From Paenibacillus sp. LS1 (GTDB lineage Bacteria > Bacillota > Bacilli > Paenibacillales > Paenibacillaceae): a stretch of 64,000 bases of DNA. Location of the stretch: NCBI RefSeq assembly GCF_026013365.1, contig NZ_JAPDOE010000002.1, positions 558,001 through 622,000 on the forward strand. Direction: 5' to 3'. Under the pieces are notes generated by a model. That model was not told the DNA's origin. It saw nothing but the letters and a program-made list of their open reading frames with translations, and made no database searches. Numbering within the stretch: position 1 is the stretch's first letter; every line of letters starts with the position of its first letter. Below are positions 44,352-52,784 of the stretch, one piece after another. Both the position numbers and the translations under genes were made by a program.

Positions 44352-47300
44352 TAATTGTAATGTAAGCCATCCCGAATGGCGTATTTATTTTGTATGTCGC
44401 ACCGCGTAGTACTTGAGGACGGCTTCTATATTGTTTATCCAGCACTGTAGCAGACGAATAGTTTTGATTGGAAGAAAGAGTCCCAACATCAACCTCGCTA
44501 TTGAAAGCTCCAACACCTGGCTGCCCTCCGATGTTATTCGGTTTATCTATTGCAGATACGTCAGTCTTCTCTCCTGCTTCCGCCGTGTTCAGATCTTCGG
44601 TCTTGTTCTCTCCCTTCTTCGAAGTGGACAACACCTGTACATCCCTGCTGCCGTCGCGGTATATCGTTACTCCCTTGCATCCAAGGTCGAAGGCCAGTTC
44701 GTACAGCTCAGCCGTATCCTCCACCGTAAAATCAGCCGGACAGTTGGCCGTCTTCGAGATTGAGCTATCCACCCATTGCTGTATCGCGGCCTGTACCCGG
44801 ATGTGATTCTCAGCCGACAGATCCATCGCCGTCACATAATAGTCTGGTAAAGCTTCACCCGGATGTTCATCCAGCCAATCTTGTGCAATCGGTACGAACT
44901 GTTCATCATAACCTAGACGGCTTTGACGGAAATACTTGAAGGCGAAATACGGCTCAATACCTGTGGATGTGCCCACCATCGTACCAGTACTTCCCGTTGG
45001 CGCCTGAGTGATCAGCGTGACATTTCGAATGCCCTGTTTACGAATGGCCTCTCCCACTTCAGGGTACGTCGCAACCATGTTTTTCATGAATCCACTCTGT
45101 AAGTACGGTTCAGCTTCGAAAGCTGGGAAAGCTCCCTTCTCTGCTGCAATCTCTGCCGATGCCAGATAGGCCTCCTTTGCCATGAATCCATACAGTTTAT
45201 CCAGAAATGCAAGAGATTCAGGACTGCCGTATCGAATACGCAGCTTAATCATCAGCTCTGCCAGTCCCATGGTGCCAAGCCCCACCCGGCGTTCACGCTG
45301 CTGATTCAGTCTATTTTCCTCAAAATGATATGGTGTTGCATCGATGACATTGTCCAAAAATCTAGCCGAGATGCGAGTAGTTTCCGCCAGTTCATCCCAT
45401 GCCACATCATGATTCGTCTCATCGTAGAATTTGGACAGATTGATCGCTGACAGATTACATACACCCCAGCCAGGCAGGCCTTGTTCCCCGCAGTTATGAG
45501 CAACAATTCCACCAGCGATCAGGGAGTGAGTCACAGGCTCAGTTATGTCATATACAGTTACTTGCTCTCCATTTTCTATTTTTTTAACTTTCGACATAAA
45601 CTTTTCTGATTTTCTAGAAGGTCTGGCGATTCGTTCTAAAGCATCCTGTTTTCTTGTTACATATTTAAAACCAATCTTCTCTTTAAACAAAAGTAAGTTG
45701 TTCCCTGACACGACCAATTCGTAGAAACCATTACTGGAATATGTCCTGTGATCTCCATCTTTTGTTGTGTATTTAAACATAGCTTGTGATGACTTAGGGC
45801 GTGCGTAAATAGAGCTGTTGATTCCATAGTTCAGCAAAAGTAGCTGAACGCCCTGCAATAGTTTTTTGGAAGATGAAGTCAATCTTGCGGTACGATGCAT
45901 CTCATCTCTTTCGTATACAGTACCATCCGCACTAAATAAAGCCTGTAAAAAAGCCGTAATGGTTTTTTTAGATGAAGTAAATATCATTTCTGGAACTTCC
46001 TTCTCAGGTCCTTTAACTGCCTTCACACCTAATCTTACAATTTCTTCAATCAGCTTTTTGCGCCACCAATACACTTGTTTTGTTCCATTCGTTCTTTGAT
46101 ATACTTTTGCTCTTACGCCTGATATTTTTTCCCCAGCATCAATCAACTGCGGAATAACTTCCTCATCCTCTGCACCAAAAACCATACCAACTTCACCACG
46201 CTTAGAGACCCAACCATCTCCGGTTAACCATCCCAGGAAAAGTCCCCATTCCTCTCCTAGCTGATCTTCCTTGGCAAAAGCTCCTTCGGCTGATTGGATA
46301 TAAATATAGTCCTCCAAAGTTAAGTCTTTAGCTTGTTTCCAACCTGAATTAGTATATAACTGATGATCAGATGTCACGCTAATTTCCAATCCATTTTGAA
46401 GGTGAACTGTTAACGTCTCTTTTATTCCGGTTGGATAAACGCTTGCTGTTCTCAGATGCAATCCCGGAATTTCATACGATCTGCCACCTACAACCTTTGC
46501 CTGCGCAACAAGACGATGATCTGTTCCAACTAGAAATGATTTGCCTGCTGTCCGTTTATATAGTTCTTCTATTGTTATAAGGCCGTATTCAGTTGTAATT
46601 CTGGTCTTTGGATGAAAACACGGATTAGTACAGATAATCGGATTAAAGTACCAGCTGTTGGACATCTGGTTATAATACTCCATGAATACAACACCGGGCT
46701 CTGCCGATTTCCATGCTGATTCAATAATGGTATGCCAGATTTCGCGAGCCTTCAGCGTCCGATAATGCACTACGGAATGGCCTGCGGCTTTCCACTGCTG
46801 CATATCCCCGTTCCACTCGGTGTCGTATTCTGGATCACTCGTATCAGGGAAAACCAAATCCCAATCTCCGTCCTGCTTGACAGCCTCCATAAATGCGTTG
46901 CTCACACATACAGACAGATTGGCATTCGTCACCTGCCCCATTGTTTGTTTCACGGTAATAAAATCAAGTACATCCGGATGCCAGTCATTCATCATCAACA
47001 TGAGCGCACCCCGGCGGCTTCCGCCCTGTTCAATCAGTCCAGTTGTATAACTGAACAAGCCGCCCCACGATACGGAACCGCTGGATGATCCGTTGACACC
47101 TTTCACCACCGCTCGGCGAGGACGCAAAGAGGACAAATTAATACCAACACCCCCACCACGTGCCATAATTTCCGTCATCTCGGTCAAGCTCCTCATGATG
47201 CCACCCCGACTGTCCTGCGGAGACGGAATGACATAACAATTGAAGAGTGTCAGCTCATCGCTTGCTCCCGCGCCCGCAGCGATGCGGCCTCCGGGTACTA

Positions 47301-47676
47301 ACTTCCAATCTTCCAATACGGAGCGGAACTTGGACTCCCACGTTGCCCGCTGATCCGCTGTGGATTCAACAGAAGCCATGGCTTTGGCAAGACGGTCCCA
47401 CATCTCTTCTGGTGTTTTTTCTATATTAAGTGTCAGTTTCTCCACGTTAGTCTCGATGATCTCTCCGCTTCGAGTCCTTACTTGTACAAGCTGGCCCTGA
47501 CGTTCTATGATTTCGCCCACTTCCTTGGTTGGAAACTTGGGATCATCCTTGGTTAATACCAATACCACATCTCCGACCTTGGCATGATTCGGATCAGCGT
47601 CCTTCCAGGCGTATCGGTCCAGAAATATTTTTTCGCTAAGTCCTTCTAATTGGTACGATCGTTGGTTCGATTTCAT
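44326..47676 (-). CDS. nrdJ: Class II (adenosylcobalamin-dependent) ribonucleotide reductase with intein
   Basis: A 1116-residue precursor: about 740 extein residues plus a 376-residue intein. It should reduce ribonucleotides to deoxyribonucleotides with a B12-derived thiyl radical. Seen in order: an N-terminal extension (about 1-85); LFNCYVIPSPQDSRGG with the first redox Cys; ARGGGVGINLSSLRPR; the NP-CGEQ catalytic loop, split by the intein; and PTGSTGTMVGTSTGIEPYF (substrate phosphate loop). The frame stops at INDLEGTPG, before the TSCPD domain that follows in the +1 frame. The start ATG 47676 has GGGGAGG 12 bp upstream; a TTG at 47688 is too close to it. Two NrdR-like boxes upstream suggest repression by NrdR-dATP. 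No cobalamin riboswitch is seen. Confidence 0.92.
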   Translation of the reverse strand: MKSNQRSYQLEGLSEKIFLDRYAWKDADPNHAKVGDVVLVLTKDDPKFPTKEVGEIIERQGQLVQVRTRSGEIIETNVEKLTLNIEKTPEEMWDRLAKAMASVESTADQRATWESKFRSVLEDWKLVPGGRIAAGAGASDELTLFNCYVIPSPQDSRGGIMRSLTEMTEIMARGGGVGINLSSLRPRRAVVKGVNGSSSGSVSWGGLFSYTTGLIEQGGSRRGALMLMMNDWHPDVLDFITVKQTMGQVTNANLSVCVSNAFMEAVKQDGDWDLVFPDTSDPEYDTEWNGDMQQWKAAGHSVVHYRTLKAREIWHTIIESAWKSAEPGVVFMEYYNQMSNSWYFNPIICTNPCFHPKTRITTEYGLITIEELYKRTAGKSFLVGTDHRLVAQAKVVGGRSYEIPGLHLRTASVYPTGIKETLTVHLQNGLEISVTSDHQLYTNSGWKQAKDLTLEDYIYIQSAEGAFAKEDQLGEEWGLFLGWLTGDGWVSKRGEVGMVFGAEDEEVIPQLIDAGEKISGVRAKVYQRTNGTKQVYWWRKKLIEEIVRLGVKAVKGPEKEVPEMIFTSSKKTITAFLQALFSADGTVYERDEMHRTARLTSSSKKLLQGVQLLLLNYGINSSIYARPKSSQAMFKYTTKDGDHRTYSSNGFYELVVSGNNLLLFKEKIGFKYVTRKQDALERIARPSRKSEKFMSKVKKIENGEQVTVYDITEPVTHSLIAGGIVAHNCGEQGLPGWGVCNLSAINLSKFYDETNHDVAWDELAETTRISARFLDNVIDATPYHFEENRLNQQRERRVGLGTMGLAELMIKLRIRYGSPESLAFLDKLYGFMAKEAYLASAEIAAEKGAFPAFEAEPYLQSGFMKNMVATYPEVGEAIRKQGIRNVTLITQAPTGSTGTMVGTSTGIEPYFAFKYFRQSRLGYDEQFVPIAQDWLDEHPGEALPDYYVTAMDLSAENHIRVQAAIQQWVDSSISKTANCPADFTVEDTAELYELAFDLGCKGVTIYRDGSRDVQVLSTSKKGENKTEDLNTAEAGEKTDVSAIDKPNNIGGQPGVGAFNSEVDVGTLSSNQNYSSATVLDKQYRSRPQVLRGATYKINTPFGMAYITINDLEGTPG
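45493..46620 (-). other. Intein with LAGLIDADG homing endonuclease inside nrdJ
   Basis: A 376-residue protein-splicing element. Block A begins at Cys1 (CFHPKTRITTEYG). Block B has Thr83-Ser-Asp-His86. Two LAGLIDADG motifs, LFLGWLTGDGW (catalytic Asp135) and FLQALFSADG (Asp232), show an intact dodecapeptide endonuclease. Block F is VYDITEPVTHSLIAGG and block G ends His-Asn before the +1 extein Cys. Splicing would join NP to CGEQ and so rebuild the catalytic cysteine. All splice and nuclease residues look intact. The intein region is visibly more AT-rich than the flanking exteins, which fits horizontal arrival. Confidence 0.95.
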
Positions 47677-47739
47677 CGCTACGTTCAACCTCCCCGGAAT
47701 AAAGCTACATTTTCATTATAAGAGTAAATTATGACAGAA

Positions 47740-47787
47740 CACCACATATAGTGATATAAATTCAGTATATTACACCATATATTGATT
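47740..47787 (-). promoter_or_regulatory. Two NrdR-box-like sites upstream of nrdJ
   Basis: ACACCACATATAGTGA (47740-47755) and ACACCATATATTGATT (47772-47787) each match the NrdR consensus acaCwAtATaTwGtgt at 13 of 16 positions. Their starts are 32 bp apart, three helical turns, the phase usual for paired NrdR boxes. They lie 64-111 bp before the start codon, where a promoter would be. Confidence 0.7.
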
Positions 47788-47886
47788 TTACATCCGACTT
47801 TTATCATAGTCCATCTTCATAGACTCCCCATACTCGGACAAGCTTCTTGTAAATAAACTGTAGTTCACATTGGTTCAACTAAACTT

Positions 47887-48038
47887 TTTACACAAGAACG
47901 GAGAGGACAGAAATAATCTGAAGAAGCGAAGCGTCCGCCTTTATCCCCGGGTTTTCCCCCTTTGGACAAGGAAATCAAAAAAATCTGGGGATAACAGCGA
48001 TCGGAAGGTTATTCTGTCATCGGAGTGACAAGTGTAAA
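47887..48038. repeat. Dispersed intergenic repeat, copy B (152 bp)
   Basis: Bounded by TTTACAC (47887-47893) and GTGTAAA (48032-48038), with inner arms GACAGAA and TTCTGTC. Its reverse complement aligns along its whole length with copy A at 23459-23644, with scattered substitutions and lacking about 34 bp in the middle. It sits between the divergent nrdJ and yqhH genes, where a terminator would not be expected. The rest of 47677-48139 holds the nrdJ control region and no gene. Confidence 0.75.
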
Positions 48039-48139
48039 TATTCCTTATTTGAACTTACATAGTTATGAACTGACTCTCATTCGTCCATACTATTACCTAC
48101 GAATAAAACGTCATCACGTATGGCAGGGGAGGAAGCACC

Positions 48140-49900
48140 ATGAACCGGAAAAACCCGCACCACACGAATCAACCTGTAGCCGAACTGCCCGTTCCTTTGG
48201 AATTTGATCGGAGCTGGATCAATCAGTTGGAATCACGACTGGATAAAGGAGGTCCTTGGGGGGATTACCGACTCTTTCAACTCGGTATTCAAGCCGAAGA
48301 GACCAACCTAATTCCCAATTTTGACGAGATCCAATGTCTGAAGCATCTACAAGGCCTTACCCCACTCCCTCACCAGATGGACACTGCACGCAGAGTATTA
48401 TTTGAAATGTCAGGCCGGGCCATTCTCGCCGATGAGGTGGGTCTGGGCAAAACCATTGAAGCCGGTCTCATTCTGAAAGAATATATGGTTCGGGGTCTCG
48501 TATCCAAGGTACTCATTCTTGTGCCAGCCTCTCTTGTGTTGCAATGGGTACGGGAGTTGAATTCGAAATTCGGCATCCCTGCCATTGCCCAGAAAAAGGC
48601 CTATTCCTGGCAGAATGAAGTGGTTGTTGCTTCCATGGATACAGCCAAACGGGATCCGCATAAAGATATGCTGCTGAATACCGATTACGACATGATTATT
48701 ATTGATGAGGCCCATAAGCTCAAAAACAAGAAAACAACCAACTATCAATTCATGTTGAAATTGCGCAAAAAGTATTGTCTACTCCTCACAGCTACTCCTG
48801 TGCAGAACGATATGAGTGAGTTGTTCAATCTGATCAACCTGCTGAAGCCGGGTCAGCTGGGTCGTCAGGGTGATTTTGCAGCCAACTTTGTCGTTGACAA
48901 ACGGGTTCCGAAAAATCAGGAGCAGCTCAAGACCGAGTTGTCCAAAGTCATGATTCGTAATCGTCGCGGCGAAGGCCCGGTCCAATTCACCAAACGGAAC
49001 GTCTCTAACGTGAATCTGCAACTATCACCTGAAGAACAAGCGCTTTATGATGGCGTGACTTCCTTTGTTAAAGACCAGTACCAGGAAGCCGGCGGCAACT
49101 TGAGCAGCATGCTCTCCCTTGTCACATTGCAGCGGGAAGTGTGCAGCAGTCGGGATGCTGTATTCGTGACGCTGGTTAATCTGTCGAAGAAACTTCCGCT
49201 GGACTCTCCACTTCGGGATAAGATCTGGGAACTCGTTGCCCATATTAAAGCGATCAAGGAGAATACCAAAGCCGAGAAAACGATGGAACTGGTTCGCAAC
49301 ATGAATGAAAAAGTAATTATCTTCACCGAATACCGGGCCACGCAGGAATATCTGCTGAACTATTTCCGCAACAACGGGCTTACGGCTGTTCCTTATCGGG
49401 GTGGCATGAATCGGAGCAAAAAAGACTGGATGATGGATCTCTTCCGCGGGCGTGTGCAGGCCATGATTGCAACCGAAGCGGGTGGCGAGGGTATTAATCT
49501 GCAATTTTGCCATCATATGATCAACTTCGATCTGCCATGGAACCCCATGCGGGTAGAGCAGCGAATCGGTCGGGTACATCGGCTGGGACAGCAGAATGAC
49601 GTGAACATTTTCAACCTCTCCACAACCGGAACCATTGAGGAACACATTCTGAATCTGCTGCATGAGAAGATCAATATGTTCGAGATGGTGATCGGTGGGC
49701 TGGATGTCATTTTGGAACGGCTGGAGAAGAAGGAGTCTATTGAGAAAAGTTTGTACAAAATCATGCTGGAATCACAAAATGAAGAAGATATTCGCCGTAA
49801 AATGGATTCACTTGGACAATCGCTGAGCTCCATTCAGCGTGAAGTCGCGGATGAGGGCCCTGCTGTATCCGGGTTAGATCTTCGCAAAGGAGGTAGCTGA
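48140..49900 (+). CDS. yqhH: SNF2-family helicase (YqhH-like)
   Basis: A 586-residue SNF2/SWI2-type ATPase. The N-terminal helicase half has motif I ADEVGLGKTIEAGL, motif Ia LVPASLVLQW, motif II IIIDEAHKLKN and motif III LLTATPVQND. The C-terminal half has IIFTEYRATQEY, ATEAGGEGINLQFC and motif VI RVEQRIGRVHRLGQ. It should translocate on double-stranded DNA and remodel protein-DNA complexes, perhaps stalled polymerase, as the related RapA does; the cellular role in Bacilli is not established. It is followed 3 bp later by yqhG, the same pairing as in B. subtilis. The ATG follows AGGGGAGGAAGCACC. Confidence 0.9.
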   Translation: MNRKNPHHTNQPVAELPVPLEFDRSWINQLESRLDKGGPWGDYRLFQLGIQAEETNLIPNFDEIQCLKHLQGLTPLPHQMDTARRVLFEMSGRAILADEVGLGKTIEAGLILKEYMVRGLVSKVLILVPASLVLQWVRELNSKFGIPAIAQKKAYSWQNEVVVASMDTAKRDPHKDMLLNTDYDMIIIDEAHKLKNKKTTNYQFMLKLRKKYCLLLTATPVQNDMSELFNLINLLKPGQLGRQGDFAANFVVDKRVPKNQEQLKTELSKVMIRNRRGEGPVQFTKRNVSNVNLQLSPEEQALYDGVTSFVKDQYQEAGGNLSSMLSLVTLQREVCSSRDAVFVTLVNLSKKLPLDSPLRDKIWELVAHIKAIKENTKAEKTMELVRNMNEKVIIFTEYRATQEYLLNYFRNNGLTAVPYRGGMNRSKKDWMMDLFRGRVQAMIATEAGGEGINLQFCHHMINFDLPWNPMRVEQRIGRVHRLGQQNDVNIFNLSTTGTIEEHILNLLHEKINMFEMVIGGLDVILERLEKKESIEKSLYKIMLESQNEEDIRRKMDSLGQSLSSIQREVADEGPAVSGLDLRKGGS

Positions 49901-49903
49901 CCC

Positions 49904-51097
49904 ATGACCATGTCTCCCCACGAAGTGCAGGCTTATGTTCTCACTTATCTGGAATCACTTGATTGTCAGATTATGGAGCGTTCCCCTGCCCATGTGACGG
50001 TCAAACTCTCGCCTGAGGCAGACAAAGCGTTGACCAATCGCCCCTATTATTGGGGGTTTGTAGAGCGAACCGGAGCACCAGCTGAGACCATGTCTTTCAC
50101 ATTTATATTCGATCCTGACAGCTATCAGCAGGCTATTGAAGCAGCAGAAGCCAAAGCAACGCAAACATCACCTCCCGTTGTAACTGACCCTGCAGGTACG
50201 AATGGCATAACCAACGGGAATACCCCAAGTGAGCCACCGAAGGATACCATTCTGGGTCGTTACTTCGGCATCACGCCATCTCTGCCCCAGCTGGGACCAG
50301 GACGTATATTGCGTGAAGATGTGGTGTACGGCAGTCGCAGGTTACAACAGATTTTCGGTGCAGCCCGTGAAGGCGGTGCCTTCGTGAATCTGTTCGAACA
50401 GGCAGCCAAACGGCAATTGCGTGCTACAGCGCCAGCTGTATATGAACCTTGGCTCGGTGTCTGTTTCAAAGTTGAATTTGCCTGTGACCTGAAACGGGAG
50501 GAACTGCATTTTCTCGGCATCTCCCTTCGCTCAGGTGAAATTATAGAGAAATTCGGCACCAAGCTCAATCGACGTGACCTGAGTCCGAGGCTCGCGGAGA
50601 ACATGCATGTGCAGACAGCGAAAGTTTCGTTATCCGATGCAGGGGCTGCTTTGGAATCTCATTTGACGAACCGCTTGCAGAAACTCGATTACAGCTGGGC
50701 AGAGAAAGCGCAAGAGCGACTTGATCTGGAGCTGGACGTGTTGGACACATATTATGAAGCGGTACTCCGGGAAGATATGCCTGAAGTAGAATCCACGGAG
50801 AACTTAACCTCCGGCACAGAGACCGGACATTCTGATCGCACGACACCTGTACCACTGAGACCCGTTATTGGAATAACTAACGTTGAACCCATCGGAGCAG
50901 ATGTAGAACTGGCGGCAGAGTCCGCAGTACAGATCGACACCGAGACAGATGCCGAAGAAGAGAAAGCGAAGCAGGCAGTTATCGATCGTGAAGCCATGAA
51001 ACTGCAATATGAGACACGCCGAACCGAGATGATCTGGCAATATGAGCCCAAAGTGAAAGTGACTGCGATTAGTAGCGGCATGTTTCACTTAAGATAA
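49904..51097 (+). CDS. yqhG: YqhG family protein with extended C-terminus
   Basis: A 397-residue soluble protein. The N-terminal part (PHEVQAYVLTYLESLDCQIMERSP, then RPYYWGFVERTGAP) and the middle (GPGRILREDVVYGSRRLQQIF) match the YqhG family, whose function is unknown. The B. subtilis protein is about 260 residues from memory; here a low-complexity insert at about 85-115 and an acidic Glu/Asp/Thr-rich tail at about 290-370 make it longer. It starts 3 bp after yqhH with AAAGGAGGTAG upstream, so the two are translated together and probably act together. Confidence 0.85.
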   Translation: MTMSPHEVQAYVLTYLESLDCQIMERSPAHVTVKLSPEADKALTNRPYYWGFVERTGAPAETMSFTFIFDPDSYQQAIEAAEAKATQTSPPVVTDPAGTNGITNGNTPSEPPKDTILGRYFGITPSLPQLGPGRILREDVVYGSRRLQQIFGAAREGGAFVNLFEQAAKRQLRATAPAVYEPWLGVCFKVEFACDLKREELHFLGISLRSGEIIEKFGTKLNRRDLSPRLAENMHVQTAKVSLSDAGAALESHLTNRLQKLDYSWAEKAQERLDLELDVLDTYYEAVLREDMPEVESTENLTSGTETGHSDRTTPVPLRPVIGITNVEPIGADVELAAESAVQIDTETDAEEEKAKQAVIDREAMKLQYETRRTEMIWQYEPKVKVTAISSGMFHLR

Positions 51098-51114
51098 ACG
51101 AAAGATAGACGAAG

Positions 51115-51155
51115 ACACTACTTTTCCTGCAAATGCTGGCAAAAGTAGTGTTTAT
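51115..51155 (+). terminator. Terminator after yqhH-yqhG
   Basis: An 11-bp perfect stem ACACTACTTTT/AAAAGTAGTGT (51115-51125 and 51141-51151) followed by TTTATT, 18 bp after the yqhG stop. Confidence 0.85.
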
Positions 51156-51259
51156 TCATGATCAGCCACCCGACAGGTTCTAGCAACCTTTGCATAGCCT
51201 GTCCCCTAGAATGAAATTAGGGCCAATCAGGCAATGGATAATGGAAAGAAGGTGTTAAC

Positions 51260-52267
51260 TTGAAACGATTCTTTCATATGCGATGGAACAGCGTTCGGAG
51301 AACAACTTGTATGACCTTGGGCGTACTCAGTTGTGTCGCCCTGTTCTCCTTTTGGTCGATTGCAAATGCTGAACAACAAAAAACGTCTTCACCAGTGCTC
51401 GCATCACCAACAGGTGACAGTACCAAACATCTTGCCTCTGCGGATGACAAATTAGCTCCCACTGCTGTACAACGGTTTGCAGAGCAACAAGCTGTTGCAC
51501 TTGGTACGGCTAACGCCGAAGCACATTGGAAGAACGCCGAACTGGACTTCTACCCTCTGGGTCCGGGTACACATAGCTGGCTCGTGCAAGCTGAGTTTGA
51601 AGGTAAACCGATCGGATATATGATTATTACCGCCACAGAACAGGGACAGATGCTGCTTAGTGAATATGGACAAGGAGAATCCTCACCGTACAACAGTGAA
51701 CTTCTTGGACAAGCCTTGGATCGACAAGATGTCAACCTTGAGACGTTACTTGCTAGCGGAGGAGAGCTTCATCTTCGTTATGCTCTTCCCCTGCTGGCTT
51801 ATTGGAAAGTGGAACAACGGAATCATCCAGCACTTTATATTGATGCTACGAACGGAGATCTATTACCGTCAGAGTTACTGAATCGGCTGGAGACTGACTT
51901 CAAACAGGTCTCTGCCAGCATAACTAATTTATCCACATCTTCATCTTTAGCAGTCGATCCACTTCATCTGAGACCTGTATTCAATCCGGCTGACAACCTG
52001 TTATGGATTACATCCAAACCCGTTGCTGCTAATGAGATACAAGATGTGATAAAGCATGGGAAGAATCAAAGGATTGTTTTCTCAGCAGATAATCGTAATG
52101 TCATATATGGCGGTCCTCTGCCGGTTAGCGGTTATCAGCTATGGCATAGTGATCAGGAAGCAGAGTCTATTCCGTATGTAGCGATTGGCGGCAATACGTC
52201 CATTCAACGTTTTGTGCCTTTGAGCACATTGCAACAAGATGGTCATTTCTATATCGTGAAGCCTTGA
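51260..52267 (+). CDS. Secreted protein of unknown function
   Basis: A 335-residue protein with an N-terminal signal peptide (basic MKRFFHMRWNSVRR, hydrophobic core to about residue 36, likely cut after ANA). The mature part begins with a polar Ser/Thr-rich stretch. A segment around residues 95-125 (HSWLVQAEFEGKPIGYMIITATEQGQ) and one near 185-200 (YIDATNGDLLP) look like the beta-strand repeats of PepSY/YcdB-type domains, but I cannot name the family. No catalytic motif seen. It is transcribed alone between terminators; the ATG-equivalent is TTG at 51260 after AAAGAAGG. Confidence 0.75.
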   Translation: MKRFFHMRWNSVRRTTCMTLGVLSCVALFSFWSIANAEQQKTSSPVLASPTGDSTKHLASADDKLAPTAVQRFAEQQAVALGTANAEAHWKNAELDFYPLGPGTHSWLVQAEFEGKPIGYMIITATEQGQMLLSEYGQGESSPYNSELLGQALDRQDVNLETLLASGGELHLRYALPLLAYWKVEQRNHPALYIDATNGDLLPSELLNRLETDFKQVSASITNLSTSSSLAVDPLHLRPVFNPADNLLWITSKPVAANEIQDVIKHGKNQRIVFSADNRNVIYGGPLPVSGYQLWHSDQEAESIPYVAIGGNTSIQRFVPLSTLQQDGHFYIVKP

Positions 52268-52297
52268 TCATCAGCAACCTCTTGAGACACAACAAAT

Positions 52298-52338
52298 AAG
52301 ACGCCTTCCCATGTTTCAAAGGGACTGCGTCTTTCTTT
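52298..52338. terminator. Terminator between convergent genes
   Basis: Stem AAGACGC/GCGTCTT with an inner TCCC/GGGA after a small symmetric loop, followed by TCTTTTGG on the plus strand. It ends the secreted-protein gene and may also serve yqzE. Confidence 0.7.
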
Positions 52339-52372
52339 TGGTTTTACATTGGCGAAATCAGGTTGGCGGTAC

Positions 52373-52591
52373 TCACCCTTTGCCCGAAGAACTTCGTTTA
52401 TGAGACTGTGTATCGAATTCTTTTTCCTTTTTACCCACCCACAGGGATACAGCAAACGGAATCATACCGAACCATTTCATTGCCCACGGCTCTTTCTTTT
52501 TGGCTCGACCTTTGCGCTCATCCTTCGGCGTATCGATATAATGTACTACACGCTGCGTAATGTATTTTACCAACTCATCACTTTTGGCCAT
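52373..52591 (-). CDS. yqzE: YqzE family small protein
   Basis: A 72-residue protein. The pattern VKYITQRVVHYIDTPKDERK then EPWAMKWFGMIPFAVSLW is that of the YqzE family, a short protein found near competence genes in B. subtilis, of unknown function. One hydrophobic segment at about 43-56 may be membrane-associated, and the tail is basic. The ATG at 52591 is preceded by AAGGAGGTAGTGG. Confidence 0.8.
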   Translation of the reverse strand: MAKSDELVKYITQRVVHYIDTPKDERKGRAKKKEPWAMKWFGMIPFAVSLWVGKKEKEFDTQSHKRSSSGKG

Positions 52592-52784
52592 AACCACTAC
52601 CTCCTTCGCTCCTGCTCAATCACGGAGCTTACGATAGTTCTATTGTGTGCAGGATGTGCAATGGTTAAACATTTTTTTATTGAAACGAGTATGAAAACCC
52701 TCAAAATGCACAGTCTAATGCCAAAGGTATCCATACAGTCTTTAATCTGCATCCGGTACCATTTCATGAAGGAGTGTGTATTCC

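Noticed and set aside
47689..47886. Possible cobalamin riboswitch upstream of the B12-dependent reductase
   Set aside because: No B12-box-like core is seen; NrdR-like boxes explain the conserved-looking sequence better.
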